Notes under the pieces: generated by a model | The model's input: only the letters and a program-made list of their open reading frames with translations | Told to the model about the DNA's origin: nothing | Database searches by the model: none | Translations under genes and position numbers: made by a program | Shown: positions 46,101 through 54,400 of the stretch, one piece after another | Numbering within the stretch: position 1 is the first letter of the stretch | Layout of the letters: each line of letters begins with the position of its first letter | DNA from: Lepidostoma basale | Taxonomy: Eukaryota; Arthropoda; Insecta; Trichoptera; Lepidostomatidae | Assembly: GCA_022606425.2 (NCBI GenBank) | Contig: JAHDVF020001564.1 | Span: forward strand, 1,240,001-1,304,000 | Length of the DNA stretch: 64,000 bases | Direction: 5' to 3'

Positions 46101-47215
46101 TCAGATCAGAAATCCTGTCTCCTGAGATGATGGGGTCCAACTGTCCCTCCATCTCTTAGGCGGTCTTCCAGGTGGACAGTATCCGGAGGGGATTTCATAT
46201 AATAATTTAGTTCTTAATTATTTTTTAAAGTTATGCAATATTCGTTATTTTTGTAGTCGGAATAGCTCGAGGGCCGGTACCCCGACTCCAGCTTCATCTG
46301 GGGCTGCTGCTTCTAAATCCACAAATCAGAACGCTTCTCCAATGTCTGCTAGTGCAGCGGCACCTGCAACTGCTGGCGGCTCTGGACCTCCGCCATCCAA
46401 GAAACCAAGATTCGATCCTTCCGTTGGGTATGTTTGATTTTATTCTTTTTATTGTTTTATTCAAATAGCATGTAATAAAAAATAGTTTTGATGATTGTAA
46501 TGAATATTTTAATAATATAAAGTGTTGTAGAAATTAGATCTCTTAGAAGAATAGTAAATCTGTATATGATAGACTGTCAAATGCAAATATAAGAAGTGAA
46601 TGCAGTGAAGTTATGAACAAAATAATGTTAAGATCATTAAGATGACATTAAGAAGAGATCTAAATACATGGGAAGAATGAATGAAGAAAGAATAGTAAAG
46701 AAAAAATATTTAAACAACGTAAACGGAACTAGAAAAAGAGGAAGCCCGAGGAAATCGTGAGACGAACAATTAAATTAAATATTAATCGTTAATGAATAAA
46801 CTTTGTTTTTTGAAACTTTGACTGTGCAATACTATAATTAACTACACTGATGAAGGGCTTCTGTATCCGAAACATGTTTGTATTAATTTAATTTTTTTTT
46901 TAAATAAAGTGTTGTTTACAAAGAAATAAACATTGTTCAATGAATCCGCAACACAAAGTTATGGTGAATATAGAAGAGAAACTTGATTGGTTTAATAATA
47001 TTTTCAGGAGTAGCGAAGGAGTTACGGAGCAGGCGGTGCGGCGTTACTTGGCCCGGAAGCCGATGACGACTACCGAGCTGCTCACCAAGTTCAAACAGCG
47101 CAAGACTGGAGTCTCCAGCGACCGCCTCGTGGAGACCATGACTCAAATTCTCAAGAGAATCAATCCCGTCAAGCAAACCATCAAAGGAAAAATGTATCTC
47201 AGTATAAAACCTTGA
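31110..47215 (+). CDS. TfIIFalpha: General transcription factor IIF alpha subunit (RAP74), complete, 13 exons
   Basis: Large subunit of TFIIF, which binds RNA polymerase II with the beta subunit (RAP30) in the nucleus, supports pre-initiation complex assembly and elongation. Coding exons: 31110-31124, 31338-31528, 32212-32346, 33256-33357, 33693-33761, 34959-35077, 38173-38298, 39298-39415, 41318-41383, 43073-43200, 45936-46032, 46257-46427, 47008-47215. All borders are AG/GT and phases join to one frame of 1545 nt (514 residues plus stop), close to the 517 residues of human and somewhat shorter than the fly protein. Residues about 15-210 form the RAP30-dimerisation domain (VMRFNATLNVDF, WILKVGGNPGKK, YNFQPIQRYK). 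About 211-445 is a low-complexity acidic, lysine and serine stretch (SDEDSEEEKKEE). The last about 69 residues are the winged-helix C terminus (EQAVRRYLARKPMTTTELL). The first coding exon holds only five codons. No TATA box was seen; an AATAAA lies 81 nt after the stop. Confidence 0.97.
31746..32150 (-). mobile_element. Family D LINE C-terminal fragment in TFIIF alpha intron 2
   Basis: Minus strand: MRTSEMKTLRTIAGKTLRDH, IREICEVEDIIRWSRQRKRD, GHVQRMDSTRLPYIALHNQP and GRPPKRWKDSWESTSQEEQL, the cleanest family D copy. Ends in cttcttcttcc on the + strand. Confidence 0.85.
32422..32662. mobile_element. hAT-type MITE with perfect 8-bp TSD (acattcag)
   Basis: Begins cagtggcggtac and ends aggcacgccactg; flanked by acattcag at 32414-32421 and 32663-32670. 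241 bp, no coding capacity; 8-bp TSD and CAGTGGCG ends are hAT hallmarks. In a TFIIF alpha intron. Confidence 0.92.
32685..32805 (+). mobile_element. Short CR1/jockey-like LINE fragment
   Basis: Codes NRLYRRFYIPRYRTNPPMVM and GRVISLL, similar to [16 protein letters not shown]...GRAISLL at 61.3 kb. Confidence 0.6.
34420..34545 (+). mobile_element. CR1/L2 3' tail plus a small tgtaaatgtag-type repeat
   Basis: aagcgcccttgaggtgactt and (ATT)n at about 34480-34490, directly followed by tgtctgagccgtaaatgtag and ttttactgcaaatga, the repeat seen at 43.4 and 53.8 kb. Confidence 0.6.
34625..34843. mobile_element. Diverged MITE of the agccacaccgaagtgcc family
   Basis: agccacaccaaagtgcttcg, cagtgtggccatcc and gtgcgttggttcgttgagat parallel the better copy at 57038-57191 in the same order; ends are eroded. 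Confidence 0.55.
35105..36055 (+). mobile_element. Jockey/CR1-like LINE, reverse-transcriptase C-terminal half
   Basis: Codes KLQSDIDAIAKWTMENKLKL (35180-35240), then after a frameshift VSTIKDLGVVFDPRLTFSDH, and an open frame 35388-36020 with GYKLLGFVFRTCKQF, YPSGVWSPYQHKCVEVLEQI and QKKILRYIYMRMNGV. Final LLIYLYYFNMY and a gtatacaataaaaaaaatac end. In TFIIF alpha intron 6. Confidence 0.85.
36192..36788 (+). mobile_element. Solo LTR with 4-bp TSD (aaag)
   Basis: Starts TGTCGGGGTTA and ends TAACCCCCACA (inverted ends), flanked by aaag at 36188-36191 and 36789-36792. Inside are a TATA box (tataaaagcagt, about 36365) and an AATAAA (about 36736) in the LTR order U3-R-U5. 597 bp, no internal retrotransposon region remains. 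A local open frame (36477-36719) has no recognised domain and is not called a gene. Confidence 0.9.
37036..38138. mobile_element. pogo/Tigger-like element, deleted, TA target duplication
   Basis: Begins cagtaaaagtccgataattc and ends gaattaatggacttttactg, flanked by TA. The interior has a short MSQQKKLCLALEFLRKLCE-like frame (about 37685) that could be the decayed start of a pogo-type helix-turn-helix; the DDE region is missing. 1.1 kb, just before TFIIF alpha exon 7. Confidence 0.75.
38440..38937 (-). mobile_element. Family A non-LTR fragment with 3' end
   Basis: Minus strand: [60 protein letters not shown], and SILSAYPFGETA near 38460; TTAG-type tail on the left (aactaactaac). Confidence 0.85.
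39480..39620 (-). mobile_element. Family F LINE 3' end fragment
   Basis: ctatatcccggtgtgggatt, cctctacaacagtcctctac and tgtctctgac match the 3' end of the better copy at 52.98-53.43 kb. Confidence 0.55.
39905..40712. mobile_element. Long foldback element with about 310-bp inverted arms
   Basis: Left arm (tgtatctcaatagagacgaag ... tagatttgattgtac ... ccatctatgaagaatgattg, 39956-40265) and right arm (40396-40710) are almost perfect inverted copies; identical 53-residue shadow frames start on both strands. The loop (about 130 bp) contains acaatgcgaagaggctac. Loop and one arm are also present at 5.3-5.76 kb. Confidence 0.9.
40893..41105. mobile_element. Palindromic element with hammerhead-like motif
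   Basis: Arms atcgcaatttctttttattc ... gtcgcgacagctgtttcgcc and their complement; about 95 bp each. The + arm has an intact core (see 41015-41050); the other arm keeps GAAACAGCTGTC but not CTGATGA. Confidence 0.85.
41015..41050 (+). ncRNA. Hammerhead-like motif in the 40.9-kb palindrome
   Basis: CTGATGA, T, stem GCCAAC-ATCG-GTTGGT (6 bp with one G-T), GAAAC, AGCT, GTC. Compared with the 16.6-kb copy, both sides of stem II changed together (GTCAAC/GTTGAT against GCCAAC/GTTGGT, keeping pairing), which supports a folded RNA. One extra T precedes stem II. Confidence 0.6.
41545..42844 (+). mobile_element. Family A non-LTR copy split by a family B insertion, 8-bp TSD
   Basis: Flanked by tagtgtag at 41537-41544 and 42845-42852. 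5' part (41545-about 41890): [55 protein letters not shown]. 3' part (about 42640-42844): [21 protein letters not shown], SILSAYPFGETA and TTAG tail. It lies in the unknown repeat whose uninterrupted relative is at 60.4-60.7 kb. Confidence 0.88.
41891..42640 (+). mobile_element. Family B RTE-like LINE 3' end, inserted in family A
   Basis: 5'-truncated within FTRKRQK/LHEEAAKVGLKINMSK, then an open frame 41933-42607: [59 protein letters not shown] and [20 protein letters not shown], ending in (AAG)n at about 42617-42635. A second copy is at 54677-55069. TSD is not clear (at most aat). Confidence 0.87.
43261..43445. mobile_element. Small palindromic repeat of the ctgtaaatgtag family
   Basis: gtacaatttagtagtaagga and its complement surround about 25 bp; outer parts tacatttgcagctca / ctgtaaatgtagctaa. 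Related to 53.69-53.89 kb and 34.5 kb. Confidence 0.7.
43723..45352 (+). mobile_element. Mariner element, deleted and split by family A
   Basis: TIRs: ccaagtgtaaaagctttaa at about 43726 and its diverged complement (ttaaagtttttacacctgg) at about 45326. Transposase pieces: FVPEKDHMREAL and ESYRMLVEAYGNSAL (44170-44265), then after an internal deletion LYRALREKRPDYQQSHDKLI, LHDREPSH, WKVLHHPAYSPDLAPF (44268-44500), and after the family A insertion WFASKNK and ELPEKWEKCVARGVKDFE, stop about 45264. The third catalytic Asp (PSDYHLF in relatives) reads PFYYYLF, so it is inactive. The 5' UTR has a tandem ggatagcgttaacattgtga unit (44001-44090). Confidence 0.88.
44565..45183 (-). mobile_element. Family A non-LTR copy inside the mariner
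   Basis: Minus strand open frame 45074-44580: [52 protein letters not shown]; the best family A C terminus in the window (164 codons, no stop). TTAG-type tail on the left (aactaacttaactaac). Confidence 0.88.
45370..45930. other. TFIIF alpha intron sequence, nothing recognised
   Basis: Moderately AT-rich, single-copy in this window as far as I can see. Confidence 0.45.
46065..46200 (-). mobile_element. Short family D-like LINE 3' fragment
   Basis: ctgtccctccatctcttaggcggtcttcc on the + strand is the complement of the GRPPKRWRDSW segment; similar to 21.2 kb. Confidence 0.6.
46520..46780 (+). mobile_element. Degraded family A non-LTR fragment
   Basis: agaaattagatctcttagaa, aatgaatgaagaaagaatag and agaggaagcccgaggaaat follow the family A order; no tail. 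Confidence 0.6.
46847..46882 (+). ncRNA. Hammerhead-like motif before the last TFIIF alpha exon
   Basis: CTGATGA, A, weak stem GGG...TCC, GAAAC, ATGTTT, GTA. Core bases match; stem II is poor. Next to a Penelope-type MNPQHKV segment (46940-46990). Confidence 0.4.
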
Positions 47216-47295
47216 CTGTGCATTGTTTTATTCTTGTTTTTTTAATTGTTTTAACATATCGTCGCTGTACTGCGATAGTCCATTCATTCAAAAGC

Positions 47296-47301
47296 AATAA
47301 A
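47296..47301 (+). terminator. Polyadenylation signal of the TFIIF alpha gene
   Basis: AATAAA 81 nt downstream of the TGA at 47213-47215, in an AT-rich 3' untranslated stretch, just before a Penelope-type tail at about 47.3-47.5 kb. It is the first canonical hexamer after the stop. Confidence 0.6.
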
Positions 47302-47520
47302 TTATTTAAATATAATTTAGTGGCTATTTAAAACACTTTTATACTTTGTTTTTACACCACTTTATTTTGTTTTATCGTACCAACCGGTTTCGCCTTCGTC
47401 AGGGTTACAAAAACAAACTTAATAATATAAAAATAAACGCATAATATATAAATATTTAGAATGGGGGAAGAGGGTTTGGCATAATGTGTGATTTAACAAA
47501 ATAATAGTAATTATAATTTT
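47300..47520. mobile_element. Penelope-type tail with CTGACGA/GAAACCGGTT motif (minus)
   Basis: Minus strand ccctgacgaaggcgaaaccggttggtac, then ataaagtggtgtaaaaacaaag and gtataaaagtgtttta; the same tail is in the 100-bp insertion at 58.5 kb. The motif lacks room for a normal stem II. Confidence 0.6.
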
Positions 47521-47521
47521 G

Positions 47522-47812
47522 ATAGAGAAAGAAATGCTTCGGACATATGGAGCGCATGGGTGAAGAAAGAATGGTTAAAAAAGTATACGTTAACGATGTA
47601 AATGGAGTACGGAGTCAAGGAAGACTGAGGAAAACATGGCATGACCAAATTAATCAAATTTTAAAGGTTGGTCATGTCAGAAGCCAGAAGAATCGACGTG
47701 CGTATATGACTCGCTGTATGAATGTGGAGGAAGCTAGAGAGGTATGCCAGGATAGAGTAGTGTGGCGGTCCATTCTCTCTGCCTACCCCTACGGAAAAAC
47801 GGCTTGTTGAAA
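47522..47812 (+). mobile_element. Family A non-LTR 3' end fragment
   Basis: Codes [40 protein letters not shown] and SILSAYPYGKTA; no TTAG tail. Confidence 0.82.
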
Positions 47813-47928
47813 AAAATATCAATAACAATTTTTTTTCATTTTTGAGTTTATTTTTCTTGATATATTTCTATGTTTTACACTTTCATCACCGGAAAAATGA
47901 TATAAAAAAAATAGTTTATATCATTCTC

Positions 47929-47965
47929 CTGATGATGAAGGTGTAAAACCTTCGAAACATGAGAA
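47929..47965 (+). ncRNA. Hammerhead-like motif with 5-bp stem II
   Basis: CTGATGA, T, GAAGG-tgtaaaa-CCTTC, GAAAC, atga. Core and stem II are good but no GTH triplet follows at the usual place. A Penelope-type end (ttgctatggaattctagtgg) follows at about 48015-48035. Confidence 0.45.
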
Positions 47966-48152
47966 AAATAATCTCAAAAGAAGAAAAAACAGTATTGTAA
48001 TTCATAAACAAATTATTGCTATGGAATTCTAGTGGTTTCTATTGCTAAATTTTCCTTCCAAATTATTATTAATTAAAGTTTTTAAAAGAACACACAGTTG
48101 GCCCTGCATACATTTTATAGTTATCATACCAGTTTGATGCTATTCTTATTAT

Positions 48153-48570
48153 TGTATAACTATTTACAATACATCTTAATTTAATTAACTTGTCATGATC
48201 TGATTGATACACCTATCTTTGGGACCAATCAGAAAGAGATAAGGTGTACTCATTATTAATTTAAATCACAAATAATCTAATTGCTTCTGACATCAATCTA
48301 ATTAGACTCCATCTTGAAATTATCAAAAATGAATTGTCACAGTACACCCACGATATATATTTGTATAACTATTTAAAATACATCTTAATTTAATTAACTT
48401 GTCATGATCTGATTGATACACCTATCTTTGGGACCAATCAGAAAGAGATAAGGTGTACTCATTATTAATTTAAATCACAGATAATCTAATTGCTTCTGAC
48501 ATCAATCTAATTAGACTCCATCTTGAAATTATCAAAAATGAATTGTCACAGTACACCCACGATATATATT
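48153..48570 (+). repeat. Recent tandem duplication, period 209 bp
   Basis: The unit starting tgtataactattta is present twice (48153-48361 and 48362-48570) with only a few differences seen (for example acaatac/aaaatac). Contains cctatctttgggaccaatca and acagtacacccacgat. Confidence 0.92.
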
Positions 48571-49670
48571 TTTTTAATCAACATTAGTTATTTTAAATTA
48601 ATTTTCCAATCATTGATACTCTTTTGTTTCATAGGATCAATTTTATAATATAATTTATCATTTAGACTTGTTTGTTACTGTTATTGTAATTGAATTCTGT
48701 CTAACATGTTAAATATCATTATGTAAAAGGATATATCTAGCTAATAAAAAATGTTTTATTATATGACGTGGTTTTATTTTGTAAAAGATTACCTTAACAA
48801 ATATTTTTGTAATTAACCGCCATACCTCTGAGTAACTTTCCGAGAAACATGCAAAAAACTATCATGTTTTTTATTTATTCAAGTTAATTATATATTATTT
48901 AATTTTTATAAATAACGAAATGTCAAAAACTCGATTGCACACTTCGCCTGCCCCTTGTAAAACGATCATGCTTGTGAAGACTTATACTCAAGTGGTGTTG
49001 GCACACGCGCGTAACCGTTAAGGTTTGTACATTTAAGGTACGCAGTTTTCTCAAGCGCGTACGTGATACGAAAAACAAGGAATGTCAGTTAAAATTCAAA
49101 ATAAATGTAATAATGCCATCTAGCAGCATTTGTACGTATCTATCCACAGTAAAATTTTCATATTCAAAAATCATCTGTGTCATCGACTATGGCCAGATAA
49201 TCGATTGCTAATTGCTAAGAAATGTATAGACTTTGATTAGCTTTATTCTCAATTTATTCAAATTAACCTTCTACTGACATTTCTTGTTTTTCCCCTGTAG
49301 TCTTCAATTGAGGTTCTTATTGTCTTACGTTATATGAATACGAATTATTTTCTATATAAAAAAAAAAAAAATTTAAAAATTCTTTTACAGTAAATATTTA
49401 TCTTAATTCCACTTAGGTTTATGGCTTCGACCGTCCAGAAAAAGTCCGGATCATCCAGCTAACGTTAGTGGACCATCAAAAAGAACAATTTGTGTTATTT
49501 TATTTTTATTAAGATATTTTATTTTATATTATTTGTTTTAGATTTGTTTTGTGAATGTTGAACAATTGAAGTGTGCACGGGAGATGCCTATTGTTGGGGA
49601 TGAGGTTCACAACCTATCACACCACGTCTCCCGCGGGGGTGAAAAGAGAAGGATGGAGTGCCGCATCGGT
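48571..49670. other. Intergenic stretch with an unassigned exon-like piece
   Basis: AT-rich. At 49417-49513 an AG is followed by a 32-codon open frame (VYGFDRPEKVRIIQLTLVDH...) ending in TAA, or in another frame MASTVQKKSGSSS; no partner exon found. Not called as a gene. Confidence 0.35.
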
Positions 49671-49674
49671 TAAA

Positions 49675-49738
49675 GTGTGGCAGTCCATTCTTTCTGCCTA
49701 CCCCTTCGGAGAGATGGCGTGAGTTAGTTAGTTAGTTA
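49675..49738 (+). mobile_element. Family A non-LTR extreme 3' end with TTAG tail
   Basis: gtgtggcagtccattctttc, the YPFGEMA end and gttagttagttag; only 64 bp. Confidence 0.75.
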
Positions 49739-49784
49739 AATAACTAAGTAAAAATGTACTCAAAAGGTATTTTTAATCATCACC

Positions 49785-50335
49785 ATCAGCCTTTAGACGT
49801 CCAGTTCTGAACATAGGTCTCCCTTCCTGACTTTCACACAACTCTCTATCTCTCGCCGCTCTGTGCCATTGACCTCCTACCATTCTCTTGATGTCTTGAC
49901 CATCTGGCTTGTGGTCTGCTAGGATTTCTATGGCCGGATCTCGGTCGCCACTCCAGGGTGCGTCTTGTCCTTGCTATGGCCGGTCCAATTCCAGTTCAAC
50001 AAGCTATTGTGCATGCTACGTCCGCAACTTTGGTCCTTTCTCTGATCCATTAATTTCGCTTCCTGTCTCGCAGACTGATGTTTAACATCCTCCTCTCCAT
50101 TGCCCGCTGCGTCCCTTGGAATTTTTGTATTGTTTTTCTTGTGAACGTAATTGTTTCCAGCCCGTATGTCAGTACTGGGAGGATGCACATGTCAAAAAAC
50201 TTTTTCTTCAAGCCGTTCGCGAATCTTTTGGACTTAAGGATATAGGACAGTTTACCGAAAGCAGCCCATGCAAGACCCCGCATGACATTTTTTCTACCCG
50301 TTTTTTTAAATTCATTTAGTTGCTTATTACATGAA
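49785..50335 (-). mobile_element. RTE/BovB-like LINE C-terminal fragment (family G)
   Basis: Minus strand: MRGLAWAAFGKLSYILKSKR, MCILPVLTYGLETITFTRKT, RAMERRMLNISLRDRKRN, then SRPDGQDIKRMVGGQWHRAA-type end with frameshifts (cttgtggtctgctaggattt). Typical RTE thumb and C terminus. Confidence 0.82.
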
Positions 50336-50339
50336 GAAT

Positions 50340-51462
50340 AAAGTGGATTTATAAATAATAATAAAATATTGGTCAAGCAATGGCCGCAACCAGAAAATAT
50401 AAACTAGCTGCTGAAATCGGTGAAAGTTGAGAAAAACTTAAAGAATAAAACTAAATTCCTTTTTTTTTTAATAATTAACTTCTACCGAGAAATGTCAACA
50501 ACCAAAATTAATTATTTGAAAATTTAATTTTCAATTTTGAGTATTTTATAAATAATGAAACCTACAAATGGCATAAATACACTAATAAAAAAAGTTGTCA
50601 TTTTGATGAGTATTAAGTTTGCGCGGTCGAATTTAAATGGCTGACTCATGGAAAATTTTATTGACAGCTGTGGTTAAATGGTCAACATTTCAACAATAAT
50701 AAACATAAATAAGATTTATCTGTAAGGTAGGTACATTCCCCCACGTACTGTCGTGATTAAATCGGAATGTGACATCAATGTTTCAATAAACAACGATATA
50801 ATCAGAAGTTCTTAGTTTATTACCTATTTTATAATACATAGTGACCCAAAAGATTTATTGCTTTATGAAAAGAAAATATTTTTTACCGAGAATTTAAGTA
50901 TACGAGTGTATCTACTTTATATGTTGTGATAATGACGTTAATGTTTCAAGTCACATATTATTGTATGGGTATGTATGACTTTTGAATAAAAAACTTTTGT
51001 TTAAAATTAAATAATAAAAAATACACGTTCTTACATCACTAAAAACGGATAAAAATGTATTTATATACCATAATTCAAGTGATGTATATACATTTGTATT
51101 TCTAGTTAGAAAAACAAACAAAATAAAATAAATAATCCTTCGCTTGTTATTTTCTCATTAAAAAAAAGTCCTAAATTAAAATGCGCACGAAAAACGTTGA
51201 CTTGTATATTTATCAATATTCGTGCAAAGAATAAATTATTTCGATACATTGTGTACAGGTACCTACTATCTGATTTAACTTCGACTTTGTTCTAATATAA
51301 AATTTCAAATTATCTCGAAAGCATTCCATCAGTCGATACTTTTTCTGTGAAGTCGGGAGGTTTATCGTAGCTGTCAGATCGGATGTTAACGTAAATTGTC
51401 CTAGTTTCGTATTATTCGTGCAGGATTTGCGTCTTTTATGATATAATTGAAGGTGCTACAGA
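50340..51462. other. Intergenic region upstream of beta-mannosidase
   Basis: AT-rich, no recognised repeat. The beta-mannosidase 5' UTR probably begins in the last about 100 bp; no TATA box at a convincing position. Confidence 0.4.
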
Positions 51463-54400
51463 ATGCTGGCGTTATTTTTGCTAGCCATTGCAGTCTTCGC
51501 GAGTCCTGTGGCAAGAAGTTGTGCCGAACCGGCAAATGACTACATTTTCAGTTTGAATTCTGACAACCCCTATGGCGGCGGGTGGACTGTCGAAAATAGC
51601 AATGGAAGTAAGTATAAATTAATATAACTTCATATTTAACTAACATTATGAGCGATAGTCATGTTGATAATTTATATCTACATTCGAAATATTTTTGACA
51701 ACAATTTTTTCAATGTTTTTAAATTTCAAAATTTTGTATTATTATTAAATATGCCTTCTTCTTCTTTTCAAATTAATTGTGGTTTATGTAAGCGGGTAGG
51801 TTCATATCTGAGTAATATTTTTTTTATGTAAGACATTTTAAATTTATTGGTATTATTACTTTGTTTAAAAAAAAGGAACCTAAAATTTAACCCTTATGTA
51901 TGGAAGAGAAGCTTGGAGCTGGCAAAAAAAGGATGAAAGTAGGATAAATGCCGTAGAAACGAGATCACTGAGAAAAATGTGCGGGAAACGATATATGATA
52001 GAATACCGAACGACGAAATAAGGAAGAAATGTGAGGCAGATGATTATCATAAGTGAAATTGAAAAAGGATCCCTCAGATGGTTTGGACATATGACGAATG
52101 GTTAAAATGGTGTTTTCAAGCAGTATGAGCGGAAAGAGAAGTTGTGGAAGACCAAGGAAAGCATGGTATGACCAAATTAATCAAAAACTGAGAGGCAACC
52201 ACATTCGAAGCCGGATAAATCGACAATCGTGCATGTTCCGATGTATGAATGTGGAGGAAGCAAGAGAGGTGTGTCAGGACAAAACAGTATGGCGGTCCAT
52301 CCTATCTGCCTACCCCTCCCCGGAGAGACGGCGTGATGGTTAGTTAGTTAGTTTTTTTTTAAATGACTGTATCTTTAAAATGAATTAGGCACTTAACAAA
52401 TTTAAAATAAAATTATAACATTTTAAATACTTATTCCAAAATATACAATTCTTATTTATCGTCACTCTATCTCCCCAAAATGGCAGTCAGAGAGAGTGGA
52501 TAGTCACGATGTTCTTTTCTGACATATTTTACTTGCTTCCTCAACATTCTTACATTGTGTCACGCACGTACGTCGATTTCTCTGACTCCTCACGTGGCCG
52601 ACTTTTAATATTTGATTGATTTGATCGTACCACGTTTTCCTCGGTCTTTCTATATTTCTAGTTATGCTTACGTTGTTTACATATACATTCTTTACCATTA
52701 TTTTTTTCCATGTGTTCAAACATGTGTGTGATCCTTCCATTATTTTGTTTGTAACACTTTCGTTATTCACAATATTATATGAAAGTGTTTGTGTAAAACA
52801 GATTTTTAATTACGGGAAGTACATTAATTTCTACATTCTCTAAAAATAATCTGAATATTTTTAATACTTAACATAATGTTCATAAATCATCAAGCGCTTT
52901 GTTCTCATGATGATTTTACAGCATTGATATAATTTCTTATGCTGTATCTACATTTTAAAATTCGTCATTCATTCATTTCTCGACACTACATCCCGGTGTG
53001 GGACTTGGCCTTCTCCACAACGGTCCTCCACTGACTTCTGTCTCTGGCCATTTCTCTCCATTCCCCAGCTCCTTCCATTTTCTCCCAATCTTCTTCCACG
53101 CAATCCGCCCATCTTTTCCTCGGTCTGCCTCTTGGTCTCTTTTCGCGGGGCACCCATCTGGATATAATTTGTGGTGTTCTACCCTCAGCCATTCTTTTCA
53201 CATAGCCAGCCCACCGTAGGCGTTGAGACTTACAGAATCTCGCTACTGTTTCTTGGTTAATCAGTTCTTCAAGTTCAAGGTTTCTTTTAATTCTGTAAGT
53301 CCCATCCTCCAGCGTGGGTCCAAAATTTTTTCTCAGTATTTTCCTTTCAAAAACTGCCAGCCTGCCTTCCTCTCTCTGCGTTAGAGACCATGTCTCACAG
53401 CCGTAGGTGACCACCGGTCTTATGATAGTCTTATATATCTACATTTTAAAATAGAATTAATATTTGATTACAGGTATCCGTGCCCCAGCAATCGTTCCCG
53501 GGGGGATTTACTCAGATCTCATGAGGGCAGGAGTCATAGGAGATGTTTATTTCAAAGATAACGATGTCAACACACGATGGGTGTCCAAAATGGATTGGAC
53601 ATTTAACAGAACTTTCACTGGTACTGCCAACATGATTTATTACGGATTATTAACCCGCTGCTGTGCGGCTGGCTTCATTTGCAATAAAAAAAAAATTGGG
53701 TCTCGAACTGTGATTGACTACATTTACAGCTCAGACAGATAGTCCCAGTTCATCATAATATTACATATAATTTAGTAGTAAGGAACTAAATTAAACGGGT
53801 TTAATGGATACATTCAAATATGAGCTGTAAATGTAGTCTGCCACAGTTTGAAACCATTTTTTATACTGCAAATGTAGCTAACTGCACTATAGGGGTTCAT
53901 AGACATTTTACTGATAAAATGGACATTATATGTTTAAAACACGAAAAAAATATACATACAGACGAACTTGGTTATTACGATCATGGAAATAATGAAATCT
54001 CGGATGTAACGAGGAAACATTCGTTGATATTTTAGTTATTGATGGTTGGGGTATTTATTTTGTAAAACTCCATTATTAATTTATAATAGTAAACACAATT
54101 GTTTAGTGGTTTTACTTGGATTTAATTTATATAAATTGTGACAAATTTGTTTTGCCTTGTGAGGGCATTCTCAAACTGAACTTAATCGCCAAACGGTGTG
54201 TACTTTTATATTGATTTTAGAAAACTTCTTAAGGGTGGGGGGAAAGTAAATAATGCAAACTTTCTGCATTATGTATTGAACCTGAAAATTTTCTAGAAAT
54301 TCAGTTGTAAATTTACTTATCACGCATCATTAGTTCTAAGAAAAACCTTACAATTGTTTTATTTAATAAGTCAAAAATTTGCATTATATACTTTCCCCCA

